Shown here in pieces: positions 1 through 7,752 of a DNA stretch of 58,243 nt. The translations under genes were made by a program, and so were the position numbers. Every line of letters starts with the position of its first letter. The first letter of the stretch is position 1. The notes under the pieces were generated by a model. It was given only the letters and a program-made list of their open reading frames with translations, searched no databases and was not told where the DNA came from. Where the stretch lies: NCBI GenBank assembly GCA_028532815.1, contig JAQQAS010000055.1, positions 1-58,243 of the forward strand. Reading direction: 5' to 3'. The stretch is from Pleomorphochaeta sp. (GTDB taxonomy: Bacteria > Spirochaetota > Spirochaetia > Sphaerochaetales > Sphaerochaetaceae).

Positions 1-127
1 TTGATCTTTATATTTATGCTATTTGATATTTGATTATTATTTTTTTAAATATTTGCAACAATGTTGAAAATTCCTTGTTTTATGTTATTATTAGTCAATA
101 AATACGTTTATAAAAGTTGGTGTTATT
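1..127. other. AT-rich leader upstream of smc
   Basis: No gene can be supported here. The stretch is very AT-rich and ends directly at the TTG start of smc. A TATAAA lies at about 111-116, but no convincing -35 is placed for it. It may hold the smc promoter and the end of an upstream gene's untranslated region. Confidence 0.4.
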
Positions 128-2941
128 TTGTTTTTAAAAAGTCTAGAATTATATGGATTTAAATCCTTTGCTGATAAAACTAAATTAGATTTTTCTGACG
201 GTATTACTAGTTTGCTTGGCCCTAATGGATGTGGTAAAAGTAATATTGTTGATGCTATTAAATGGGTTCTTGGAGAGCAGTCTACTAAAACTCTAAGAGC
301 TGGGAAGATGGAAGATGTAATTTTTAATGGTACTGATAAGAGAAACCAACTTCAAATGGCTGAAGTCATATTAATTATCAATAATGAAGGAAGACATTTA
401 AATTTAGACGTTAATGAAATTGAGATAAAAAGAAGAGTATTTAGGTCTGGAGAGAGTGAATACTATCTAAATAAGAATAGAGTTTTACTTAAGAATATAA
501 AAGAATTATTTTTCGACACTGGCGTTGGTAAAAGTGCTTACTCAATTTTAGAACAAGGTAAAATTGACCAAATTTTATCTACTCGTCCTGAGGATAGAAG
601 ATATATTTTTGAAGAGGCTGCTGGAATATCTAGATTTAAACAACAAAGTAAAGAAGCTCAAAGAAAAATTGAAAGAACAGATGAAAATATTGCTCAAGTT
701 GATACAATTCTAAGAGAAGTCAAAAGAACTTATGATTCAAAGAAAACTCAAGCTGCAAAATGTTTTAAGTATAATGAGTTAAATAAAGAAAAGTTTAATC
801 TTGAAGTTGAGGTTCAACTTTCAACTGTAAAATCATATCTTCTCTTGAAAGAAGACAAGCAAAAAAGATTGTTAACAATTGATCAAGAGATTCAAAATAA
901 AAGTGTAGCTTTAAATGGTTTAGATGCTGTAATTAGTGAAATGCAAGAAGAGCTTAGAAGTAAAACAGCTAAAAGGGTAGAGATACAAACAGAGCTAAAA
1001 AGATTAGAAGAAGAACATAAAGGCAAGACTGAATTTATTGAATTGTTAAATAAGTATTATAAAGAAGCCTTAATTAATAAACAAACTTCTCATGAAAAAG
1101 CAAAAGCTCTAGAAGAAAAACTTCTTGTAAATGAAGAGTTGATTAAAGATAAATACTCAAGGATAGAAAGATTAAAAAATGAAGCTTTAGAAATAGAATC
1201 AGATATAAATAAATTAGAAAAATCTCTAGAAAGTGCAAAATCTTTAATTATCAAACAAAATGATGAAATAAATGAACTTGAGAAAAAGATTCAAGAAAAT
1301 GAAGAGACCTACGATTTTTTAGCTATTGAATTAAATAAAATAACTGATACTATTGTTGTTCAATTAGATGAAAAACTTAAATCTAGTGGTTATAGTTATG
1401 AAAATAGAAAGAGTTTAAGAGATAAAATTGAAGATAAATTAAACTACATTATTTCTTCTTTAGAGAATCAAAGTCAATTTTTAGAACAATTAAATACTTT
1501 AGACAGCTCTCAATTAGCCAAAAAAATAGCACAAGATAAAAAGACAAATATAGATAATATGGTATCATTAAAGTCTTTAATTGAAGAATATGATTTGGTA
1601 ATTCCTTCCTTTATTGATGATTTTATCAGTGAAGATGGTGTTGTTTCAAAAAAACATCAGTTAGATAAACAAATTTTATCAAATAGAGAAAATGTGAATA
1701 TCTATAGAAATCAGATTGCTTATTTAAGAAACGATAACGAAAAATTAAATACTCAGTGTTCTGATTATAAAGATAGTATTAGTGAATTAAAGATTATGCT
1801 TGAGCAAATAAATGGTTCAATTGGAGAACACAAAGTTGCAATTGATACTATTAGAAGATCAAACGATGAGCTAAAACTTGAATATAATGATAGAGTAATT
1901 GAAGCTAAAAGCGCTTCTCAAAAAGCTGAAAGTCATCAAGAAAATATAAGAGTCACAGAGGAAGAGATGGATAATATAGCCCAAAGAGGTATATCTCTTT
2001 CTCAAAAACTTGAAGAATTAATTGAACAAATTGAAATAAGCTCAAATGAAATAAATATGAAACAAAATCAAAAGAATGTTTCTTTTGATACTGTTAATAA
2101 ATTGAGAAGAGAAAAAGATCAATCTGAGTTACAAATTCAATCTATTGGTGAGATGGTTGAACAAATTTATAATAACTTTTTTGAAACCTATAGTAAAAAT
2201 TTAGCTGAGTACGAAGATAAATTAAACCAAGAATTAGAAGATCCTAAAATACTTAGAAATAAACTTGAAGATGTTAAAAAAGAAATATCACGTTTAGGGT
2301 ATATAAATCAAATGGCTGCTGATGAATTTGAGGAAGCTAAACAACAATATGACTTTTTATCATCTCAGATTGATGATTTAATGAAAGCAAAAGCTGATTT
2401 AGAAAATGTCGTTTTAAGAATTACTAATGAAAGTGAAGAACGATTTTTAACTACATATAAACAAATTTCAGAAAACTTCCAATCTATGTTTAGACGTTTA
2501 TTTGGTGGCGGAAGGGCTGAGTTAAAACTTTCAGATCCTGATAATATCTTAGAGAGTGGAATCAATATTTTAGCGCAACCACCAGGAAAAAAATTAACCA
2601 ATCTTTCCCTTTTAAGTGGAGGAGAGAGGTCTATGACTGCTGTTGGTCTTTTGTTTGCAACCTATCAGGTAAAACCAAGTCCATTTTGTATATTAGATGA
2701 GATAGATGCAGCATTAGATGATAGAAATATTGGATTCTTTTTATCTGTATTAGAAGAATTTTCAAGAGATAGCCAGTTTATTATTATTACCCATAATAAA
2801 CACACAGTAACAGGAAGTAGAACACTCTTAGGTGTAACACAAATTGAAGCGGGAGTTTCAACAACTGTAAGCTATAAAATTGGGGTAGAAAAGGGAGCAC
2901 CTGTAATACTTAGTTTAGATGATAAAGAAGTAGATGTTTAA
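128..2941 (+). CDS. smc: Chromosome segregation ATPase SMC, short form with atypical centre
   Basis: Condensin-type ATPase that organises and segregates the chromosome with ScpA/ScpB. The 937-residue protein starts at a TTG codon; this start gives the conserved opening MFLKSLELYGFKSFADKT. Walker A is GPNGCGKS (31-38), the ABC signature LSGGERS is at about 829-835, and Walker B CILDEIDA has D857/E858. Between the heads lie two long, Lys/Glu-rich coiled coils. Typical bacterial SMCs are about 1,150-1,200 residues with a ~150-residue glycine-rich hinge. Here the only non-coil segment near the middle is short (about 480-512, around IPSFIDDFISEDG), so the hinge is reduced or replaced. The gene precedes ffh in the same direction. 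SMC family is certain; the hinge interpretation is inference. Confidence 0.95.
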   Translation: MFLKSLELYGFKSFADKTKLDFSDGITSLLGPNGCGKSNIVDAIKWVLGEQSTKTLRAGKMEDVIFNGTDKRNQLQMAEVILIINNEGRHLNLDVNEIEIKRRVFRSGESEYYLNKNRVLLKNIKELFFDTGVGKSAYSILEQGKIDQILSTRPEDRRYIFEEAAGISRFKQQSKEAQRKIERTDENIAQVDTILREVKRTYDSKKTQAAKCFKYNELNKEKFNLEVEVQLSTVKSYLLLKEDKQKRLLTIDQEIQNKSVALNGLDAVISEMQEELRSKTAKRVEIQTELKRLEEEHKGKTEFIELLNKYYKEALINKQTSHEKAKALEEKLLVNEELIKDKYSRIERLKNEALEIESDINKLEKSLESAKSLIIKQNDEINELEKKIQENEETYDFLAIELNKITDTIVVQLDEKLKSSGYSYENRKSLRDKIEDKLNYIISSLENQSQFLEQLNTLDSSQLAKKIAQDKKTNIDNMVSLKSLIEEYDLVIPSFIDDFISEDGVVSKKHQLDKQILSNRENVNIYRNQIAYLRNDNEKLNTQCSDYKDSISELKIMLEQINGSIGEHKVAIDTIRRSNDELKLEYNDRVIEAKSASQKAESHQENIRVTEEEMDNIAQRGISLSQKLEELIEQIEISSNEINMKQNQKNVSFDTVNKLRREKDQSELQIQSIGEMVEQIYNNFFETYSKNLAEYEDKLNQELEDPKILRNKLEDVKKEISRLGYINQMAADEFEEAKQQYDFLSSQIDDLMKAKADLENVVLRITNESEERFLTTYKQISENFQSMFRRLFGGGRAELKLSDPDNILESGINILAQPPGKKLTNLSLLSGGERSMTAVGLLFATYQVKPSPFCILDEIDAALDDRNIGFFLSVLEEFSRDSQFIIITHNKHTVTGSRTLLGVTQIEAGVSTTVSYKIGVEKGAPVILSLDDKEVDV

Positions 2942-2962
2942 GGTTTGTGAAGTTTTGCGACC

Positions 2963-2992
2963 TTGACATTTTGACTTTTATTAAGGTATAAG
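2963..2992 (+). promoter_or_regulatory. Putative sigma-70 promoter of ffh
   Basis: TTGACA (2963-2968), an 18-nt spacer and TATAAG (2987-2992) lie in the 84-nt gap between smc and ffh. The predicted start near 3000 would leave a leader of about 26 nt. ffh can therefore be transcribed separately from smc. Confidence 0.6.
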
Positions 2993-3025
2993 TACCACAG
3001 AAATCCAAAAAAATATGAGTAAGAT

Positions 3026-4360
3026 ATGTTTGAATCAATAAGTGAAAAATTTTCTACAATTATGAGAGATATTTCTGGAAAAGGAAAAATTTCAGAAAAG
3101 AATATTGAAGATGCAGTAGATCAAATTAAAGTGGCATTGTTAGATGCAGATGTAAATTTAAGAGTTGTAAGACGCTTTATAAATGGAACTAGAGAAGAAG
3201 CTTTAGGCGAAAAAGTATTAAAGGCTGTTGATCCGGGCCAAATGTTTACCAAAATCGTTTATGATAGAATGGTAAAATTACTTAGTGCTGAAGAGAATCA
3301 AGAGCTACAATTAAAGGGACCTGATACTACAACCACAATACTTATGATGGGACTACAAGGTAGTGGTAAAACTACAACTAGTGCTAAACTTGCTCTAAAT
3401 CTAAAGAAAAAAGGAAGAAGACCTTTATTAGTTGCAGCAGATTTAGTTCGCCCTGCAGCTATTACACAATTACAAGTTCTAGGGGAACAAGTAGATGTCC
3501 CTGTCTTCACCATTGATGGATGTAAAGACCCTGTTAAAGTTGCTAAAGAAGGTTTAGCTTATGCAAAGAAAAACCAATACAATGTTTTAATTGTAGATAC
3601 CTCTGGTAGAATGCACTTAGATGAAACTTTGATGAATGAAATTCAACGAGTATCAAAAGCTATCAATCCTGAAGAAACCTTATTTGTAGCCGATGCTATG
3701 ACAGGACAAAATGCAGTTAACATTGCAAAAGAATTTGAAGAAAAAGTTGGGATTTCTGGTGTTGTACTTTCTAAGTTTGATTCAGATGCAAGAGGTGGTG
3801 CAGCACTTTCTTTAAGAAGTGTTGTAGGAAAGCCAATTAAATATATTGGTAGCGGTGAAAAAATGGAAGATTTAGATCCATTTTATCCCGATAGAATCGC
3901 TTCTCGTATTTTAGGCATGGGGGATGTTGTTTCTTTAGTAGAAAAAGCTCAAGAAACAATTGACCAAGAAGAAGCTCTAAAATTACAAGAGAAGATGAAA
4001 AAGAATACTTTTTCTCTACAAGATTATTTAGATCAATTAAACCAAATGGATAAGATGGGATCAATGGATAAACTTATTGAAATGATTCCAGGTGCAGCAG
4101 GTCAAGTTTCTGCAGATGATATCCCAATGGATGAACTAAAAAGAGAAAAAGCAATAATTTTATCAATGACACCTCAAGAAAGAGCTAATTATAGATTAAT
4201 TGGCCCAACTAGAAGAAAAAGAATTGCAAAAGGTAGCGGAGTAAGTGTCGCCCAGGTTAATAGATGTATTAAAAAGTTCGAAAAAATGAAAAATACAATG
4301 AGAAAATTAACCAAAAACAAGAAATATCAAAAAATGTTACAAAAACAAATGGGATATTAA
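3026..4360 (+). CDS. ffh: Signal recognition particle protein Ffh (SRP54)
   Basis: GTPase of the signal recognition particle. With 4.5S RNA and FtsY it targets nascent membrane proteins to the Sec translocon. The 444 residues show the N-terminal helical bundle (1-90), the G domain with GLQGSGKTT (109-117), DTSGR, DAMTGQ and SKFDSDARGG, and the Met-rich M domain with the RNA-binding stretch around GPTRRKRIAKGSG near 390. Length is normal for the family. The Shine-Dalgarno is weak (GAGTAAG just before ATG). A promoter and a short inverted repeat bracket it, so it may be its own unit between smc and the rpsP operon. No 4.5S RNA gene was recognised in the window. Confidence 0.97.
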   Translation: MFESISEKFSTIMRDISGKGKISEKNIEDAVDQIKVALLDADVNLRVVRRFINGTREEALGEKVLKAVDPGQMFTKIVYDRMVKLLSAEENQELQLKGPDTTTTILMMGLQGSGKTTTSAKLALNLKKKGRRPLLVAADLVRPAAITQLQVLGEQVDVPVFTIDGCKDPVKVAKEGLAYAKKNQYNVLIVDTSGRMHLDETLMNEIQRVSKAINPEETLFVADAMTGQNAVNIAKEFEEKVGISGVVLSKFDSDARGGAALSLRSVVGKPIKYIGSGEKMEDLDPFYPDRIASRILGMGDVVSLVEKAQETIDQEEALKLQEKMKKNTFSLQDYLDQLNQMDKMGSMDKLIEMIPGAAGQVSADDIPMDELKREKAIILSMTPQERANYRLIGPTRRKRIAKGSGVSVAQVNRCIKKFEKMKNTMRKLTKNKKYQKMLQKQMGY

Positions 4361-4375
4361 AAAAATTCAGTTATT

Positions 4376-4397
4376 AATTGACTTAAATTAGTCAATT
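4376..4397 (+). terminator. Possible ffh terminator hairpin
   Basis: AATTGACT (4376-4383) and AGTCAATT (4390-4397) form a perfect 8-bp stem with a 6-nt loop, 15 nt after the ffh stop. The following T content (ccttgatttta) is weak, so termination may be partial. Confidence 0.4.
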
Positions 4398-4424
4398 GCC
4401 TTGATTTTATATTAATAAAAATGT

Positions 4425-4458
4425 ATTATCCTTAATTTGTGAACGGTTAAAGGATAAT
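4425..4458 (+). promoter_or_regulatory. Leader hairpin of the rpsP operon
   Basis: ATTATCCTT (4425-4433) pairs with AAGGATAAT (4450-4458) across a 16-nt loop, followed by TGTCTTTTT. It sits in the 224-nt gap before rpsP. It could be a second terminator for ffh or a leader structure controlling the ribosomal operon; the sequence alone does not decide. Confidence 0.4.
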
Positions 4459-4584
4459 TGTGTCTTTTTACAAAGTTAAAAAGAAAAGTTATCCTTTTGA
4501 GTGTGAATATTTATTTAAATTATTTTTTTGATTTAAATATAACTCATATAGAAGCTAATAGAAATTCGAGTAGGAGGAATTACA

Positions 4585-4851
4585 ATGAGCACAAGCATGA
4601 GACTCAAGCGTTTTGGTTCCAAGAAAAGACCTTATTATAGGATTGTAGTAATGGACTCAAGAGCAGCTAACAAGAGTAGAACTCTAGCAGAAGTTGGCCA
4701 ATATCATCCTGTTGAAGACAAAGAAGATCAAGTTGTTCTTAATGTTGAAGCAGTAAAAGATTGGTTACAAAAAGGTGCACAACCTAGTGCAACTGTACGC
4801 GCTCTTTTAAACAAGCAGGGTGTACAAGTTTCCAGAACTAGTCAAGAATAA
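4585..4851 (+). CDS. rpsP: Ribosomal protein S16
   Basis: Small-subunit protein that helps assemble the 16S 5' and central domains. The 88-residue protein begins [19 protein letters not shown] and contains [21 protein letters not shown], which is diagnostic for S16. AGGAGG lies 8 nt before the ATG. It is the first gene of rpsP-khpA-rimM-trmD-rplS, a widely conserved order that couples ribosome synthesis, 16S maturation and tRNA methylation. A longer overlapping frame beginning upstream at 4458 is not believed, because it is out of frame with rpsP and lacks a ribosome binding site. Confidence 0.97.
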   Translation: MSTSMRLKRFGSKKRPYYRIVVMDSRAANKSRTLAEVGQYHPVEDKEDQVVLNVEAVKDWLQKGAQPSATVRALLNKQGVQVSRTSQE

Positions 4852-4862
4852 GAGGATTAGTT

Positions 4863-5096
4863 GTGGAAAAAGATCTTGTTGAATACATTGTAAAATCACT
4901 TGTTGATTTCCCTGATGATGTGGCTGTGAATGTTGTAGAAGGTGAAAAATCTACTATACTGGAACTCAAAGTCGCAACAGAGGATATTGGCAAGGTGATC
5001 GGCAAGCAAGGCCGCATCGCAAAAGCAATTAGAACCATCTTAAGTGCTTCAGCGACAAAAGGCGGTAAGCGTGCTGTTTTGGAAATTTTGGATTAA
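4863..5096 (+). CDS. khpA: KH-domain RNA-binding protein KhpA (YlqC)
   Basis: Small single-KH protein of 77 residues. The KH signature [16 protein letters not shown] is near residues 44-59. In Gram-positive bacteria the homologue pairs with KhpB and affects cell elongation and sRNA binding; its role in spirochaetes is less clear. The start is GTG at 4863, preceded by AGAGGA. It follows rpsP by 11 nt and precedes rimM by 3 nt, so it is co-transcribed. Its second half is distinctly more GC-rich than the window average. Confidence 0.92.
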   Translation: MEKDLVEYIVKSLVDFPDDVAVNVVEGEKSTILELKVATEDIGKVIGKQGRIAKAIRTILSASATKGGKRAVLEILD

Positions 5097-5099
5097 GAT

Positions 5100-5603
5100 A
5101 TGGAAAAACTCGCAACGGCTATCATCCAGACATCATATGGTCTTAAGGGTGAGGTGAAGGTCCGCCCATTCAACGATGATTGCTCTTACTTAAAGAAATT
5201 AAAGCAAGGAATTATCCTCTTGAAGGATGGCCGCGAGAAGACATATGCTATCGAAGGATTTCGAAAGAGTGGCAGTCAGGCGTACATGAAGTTTTCTGGT
5301 GTAGATGATCCAGAAACAGCAAAGAAACTAGCTGGCGCAACACTTTTTGTTCCTAAAAGTGATGCTGCTCCTCTTAAGAAAGGTGAATACTATGTCTCTG
5401 ATTTGCTAGGTTGCACCCTAATGCATGAAGGCAAACCAATGGCTAAAGTAGTCGGATATTTCGATGGACCTCAGGCGTTATTATTAGAAGTTGAAGATGG
5501 TTCTAATAAACGTTTCTTGGTTCCTTTACTTGACCAATACGTTGGAAAGGTCTCAATCGAAGATAAGACTATTGAATTGTTGACGCAGTGGTTGTTGGCA
5601 TGA
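5100..5603 (+). CDS. rimM: Ribosome maturation factor RimM
   Basis: Assists maturation of the 30S head by binding S19 and acting on the 16S 3' domain. The 167 residues contain the N-terminal beta-barrel motif TSYGLKGEVKVRPF (about 11-24) and a C-terminal PRC-barrel with YYVSDLLGC and FLVPLLDQYV. The length is typical. Its stop overlaps the trmD start (ATGA at 5600), indicating translational coupling. Base composition is about 45% GC against about 30% around it. Confidence 0.95.
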   Translation: MEKLATAIIQTSYGLKGEVKVRPFNDDCSYLKKLKQGIILLKDGREKTYAIEGFRKSGSQAYMKFSGVDDPETAKKLAGATLFVPKSDAAPLKKGEYYVSDLLGCTLMHEGKPMAKVVGYFDGPQALLLEVEDGSNKRFLVPLLDQYVGKVSIEDKTIELLTQWLLA

Positions 5604-6331
5604 ATATAGACGTAGTAACACTGTTTCCCGAAATGGTTCAAGGTTTCTTTTCGAACTCAATCATGAGAAGAGCTGTTGAAAATGGCATTATAACATATAA
5701 CATGATTGATTTTCGTAACTTTGCGACTGATAAACATCATACTTGTGATGATTCTCCTTATGGAGGAGGGGCAGGAATGGTGCTAAAACCCGAGCCGCTG
5801 TGCAAGGCACTCGAGAGTATCAAAGCAAAAGAAAAGCGGGTTATATACGCTTCTCCGTCTGGCAAGAGACTCACTCAAGCTCTTTCAAAAGAGTTAAGTG
5901 AAGAAGAAAACTTAGTTTTCATTTGCGGACATTATGAAGGTATTGACCAACGGGTAATAGACCTGTATGTGGATGACGAGATTAGTATTGGTGATTACGT
6001 AATATCAAGCGGAGAAATTTCTTCTTTGGTTATTATTGATTCTGTTTATCGTTTAATCGATGGAGTAATTAGTAGTGAATCATTAGAGGAAGAAAGTTTT
6101 AGCGATGGACTATTAGAATATCCCCAGTACACAAGGCCAAATGTTTTTAATGGTTTAGAAGTTCCTGAAGTTTTACTTAATGGGAATCATAAAGCAATAA
6201 AGCAGTGGCGTTTGGAAAAAAGGCTAGAAAAGACATTATCTTTTCGCCCGGAGCTTCTAGAACAAAAATCATTAGATTTACAATCTAGAAAGACTTTTAA
6301 TGAACTCAGAAACAGAGCAAAGAGGACCTAA
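5600..6331 (+). CDS. trmD: tRNA (guanine-N1)-methyltransferase TrmD
   Basis: SPOUT-class enzyme that forms m1G37 in tRNAs reading CNN/GG-type codons and so prevents +1 frameshifting. I place the start at ATG 5600 ([17 protein letters not shown]), not at an upstream in-frame GTG, because it gives the family N-terminus and an ATGA overlap with rimM. Knot motifs: [31 protein letters not shown] and [12 protein letters not shown]. The length is 243 residues, normal for the family. The region around 5761-5820 is the most GC-rich in this part of the window. Confidence 0.97.
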   Translation: MNIDVVTLFPEMVQGFFSNSIMRRAVENGIITYNMIDFRNFATDKHHTCDDSPYGGGAGMVLKPEPLCKALESIKAKEKRVIYASPSGKRLTQALSKELSEEENLVFICGHYEGIDQRVIDLYVDDEISIGDYVISSGEISSLVIIDSVYRLIDGVISSESLEEESFSDGLLEYPQYTRPNVFNGLEVPEVLLNGNHKAIKQWRLEKRLEKTLSFRPELLEQKSLDLQSRKTFNELRNRAKRT

Positions 6332-6333
6332 AT

Positions 6334-6690
6334 ATGGATTTAATTAAAGCTATTGAAGCAGAGCAGATGAAAGAAAACGCTGAAAATTTCAACGTTGGTG
6401 ATACTGTAAAAGTATTTTTTAAGATCATCGAAGGCACTACAGAACGTATCCAAGTATTTGAAGGCTTGGTTATTGCAAAGAATAATAGCGGCATCCGTCG
6501 TTCATTCGTTGTAAGAAAAATCTCCTACGGTGTAGGTGTTGAAAGAATCTTCCCATTACATTCACCACGTATTGAAAAAATTACAGTAGTACGTCGCGGT
6601 CGTGTTAGAAGAGCTAAACTATACTATATCAGAGATAGAGTTGGTAAATCAGCAAAAGTTAAAGAACTTATTGTTCGTAAGAATAAATAG
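6334..6690 (+). CDS. rplS: Ribosomal protein L19
   Basis: Large-subunit protein at the 30S-50S interface, 118 residues. Family motifs are [48 protein letters not shown] and [33 protein letters not shown] lies 7 nt before the ATG, which follows the trmD stop by 2 nt. It is the last gene of the operon and is followed by a strong intrinsic terminator. Confidence 0.98.
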   Translation: MDLIKAIEAEQMKENAENFNVGDTVKVFFKIIEGTTERIQVFEGLVIAKNNSGIRRSFVVRKISYGVGVERIFPLHSPRIEKITVVRRGRVRRAKLYYIRDRVGKSAKVKELIVRKNK

Positions 6691-6719
6691 TTTTTTTAAT
6701 ATCTTTGTTAAGATAAAAA

Positions 6720-6751
6720 GGGTAACATTTATAAAATGTTATCCTTTTTTT
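6720..6751 (+). terminator. Intrinsic terminator of the rpsP-rplS operon
   Basis: An 11-bp stem (6720-6730 with 6734-6744, one G-T pair), a 3-nt loop and seven T residues follow the rplS stop by 29 nt. This is a textbook rho-independent terminator. Confidence 0.9.
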
Positions 6752-6817
6752 AGTTTTAACTATTTTTTTATTGCTATTAATGATAAATTTAGGTATTTTC
6801 AATATATGGAGATAAAC

Positions 6818-7279
6818 ATGGAAGTTAGTACCCAACCTAATAATAAGCCTACAAAAAAGGCTAATAAAAGAAGAAAAAATAAAAATCAAGCTTATAAAAG
6901 AGCTAAAAATTCTAAAGATGGGAAAGATTTGTTGCCACCTAAGAAAAAAGTAACTCCTAAAAGTTCTCTTCCACCTGTGGAGATAAAGAGAATTAAAGAA
7001 CCATTAGTAAAATGTAATTATTGTAATAAAGTTATAAATAATATTAGCAGTGCTATTAAAGGGGATGATTGTTATTATCATTTTGATTGTGTAATTGATA
7101 GAATTAAGAAAGAACATAAAGTTAAAGAGTCTCAAAGTGTAAGTTACATTGGAAGAGGCAGTTTTGCAATAATTGAAAAAGATGAAACTGGTGCTTTAAA
7201 ATTTGTTGAGACTATACAAGTGGAAACTCCACAACAGTTTGATTCAATGAAAAAATATATCGAGGAAGTTAAAATATGA
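6818..7279 (+). CDS. Small basic protein with a putative half-LIM zinc site
   Basis: Not assigned to a named family. The 153-residue protein has a very Lys/Arg/Asn-rich, probably disordered N-terminus (1-60), then C66-x2-C69 and H88-x2-C91, a spacing like one zinc site of a LIM/treble-clef finger. The C-terminal 40 residues look folded. The start at ATG 6818 is chosen because GGAG lies 6 nt upstream; an ATG at 6806 in the same frame overlaps that site. Its stop overlaps the coaD ATG (ATGA), so the two are translationally coupled. The basic tail suggests nucleic-acid or ribosome contact, which is inference only. Confidence 0.75.
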   Translation: MEVSTQPNNKPTKKANKRRKNKNQAYKRAKNSKDGKDLLPPKKKVTPKSSLPPVEIKRIKEPLVKCNYCNKVINNISSAIKGDDCYYHFDCVIDRIKKEHKVKESQSVSYIGRGSFAIIEKDETGALKFVETIQVETPQQFDSMKKYIEEVKI

Positions 7280-7752
7280 TAGCAATGTTACCTGGTTCTT
7301 TTGACCCTCCAACCTTAGGACATATTGATATAATTGAGCGCTCGGCTAAGATGTATGAGAAATTATATGTAGTAGTTTCTTCTAATATTCAAAAGAATCC
7401 GTTATTTACAGCTCAAGAAAGAAAAGAAATGCTTCAAGAAATTTTACAAAACCATGATAATATAGAAGTTGTTATTTATGATGGCTTGGTCGTTGATTTT
7501 GCACGTAAACATAAAATAAAGATAATGATTAGAGGTGTTAGAGCTTTAGTTGATTTTGGTTATGAGTTTGAATTGGCTATGACAAACAAACAACTATATG
7601 ATGAATTAGAAGTATTGTTCATGCCAACTAGTCCAAATTATTTCTTACTTAGATCTTCCGCAATTAAAGAACTTGCTTTTTATGGTGCTGATATTGAAAC
7701 CATGGTACCTCCTATCGTTGCTAAAAATATAAAGGAAAGGTTTGATGCTTAG
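7276..7752 (+). CDS. coaD: Phosphopantetheine adenylyltransferase
   Basis: Catalyses ATP + 4'-phosphopantetheine to dephospho-CoA, the penultimate step of CoA synthesis. The 158-residue protein has the nucleotidyltransferase motif PGSFDPPTLGH (6-16), the central RGVRALVDFGYEFELAMTN and the C-terminal LRSSAIKELA (equivalent to the family's SSTxVKE). The length is normal. It overlaps the zinc-protein gene upstream by 4 nt, and its stop overlaps the start of the next gene. Confidence 0.97.
   Translation: MIAMLPGSFDPPTLGHIDIIERSAKMYEKLYVVVSSNIQKNPLFTAQERKEMLQEILQNHDNIEVVIYDGLVVDFARKHKIKIMIRGVRALVDFGYEFELAMTNKQLYDELEVLFMPTSPNYFLLRSSAIKELAFYGADIETMVPPIVAKNIKERFDA

Noticed and set aside
4458-4640. 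A 60-codon frame overlapping the rpsP start.
   Set aside because: It overlaps rpsP in another frame, has no ribosome site and reads as translated leader sequence.
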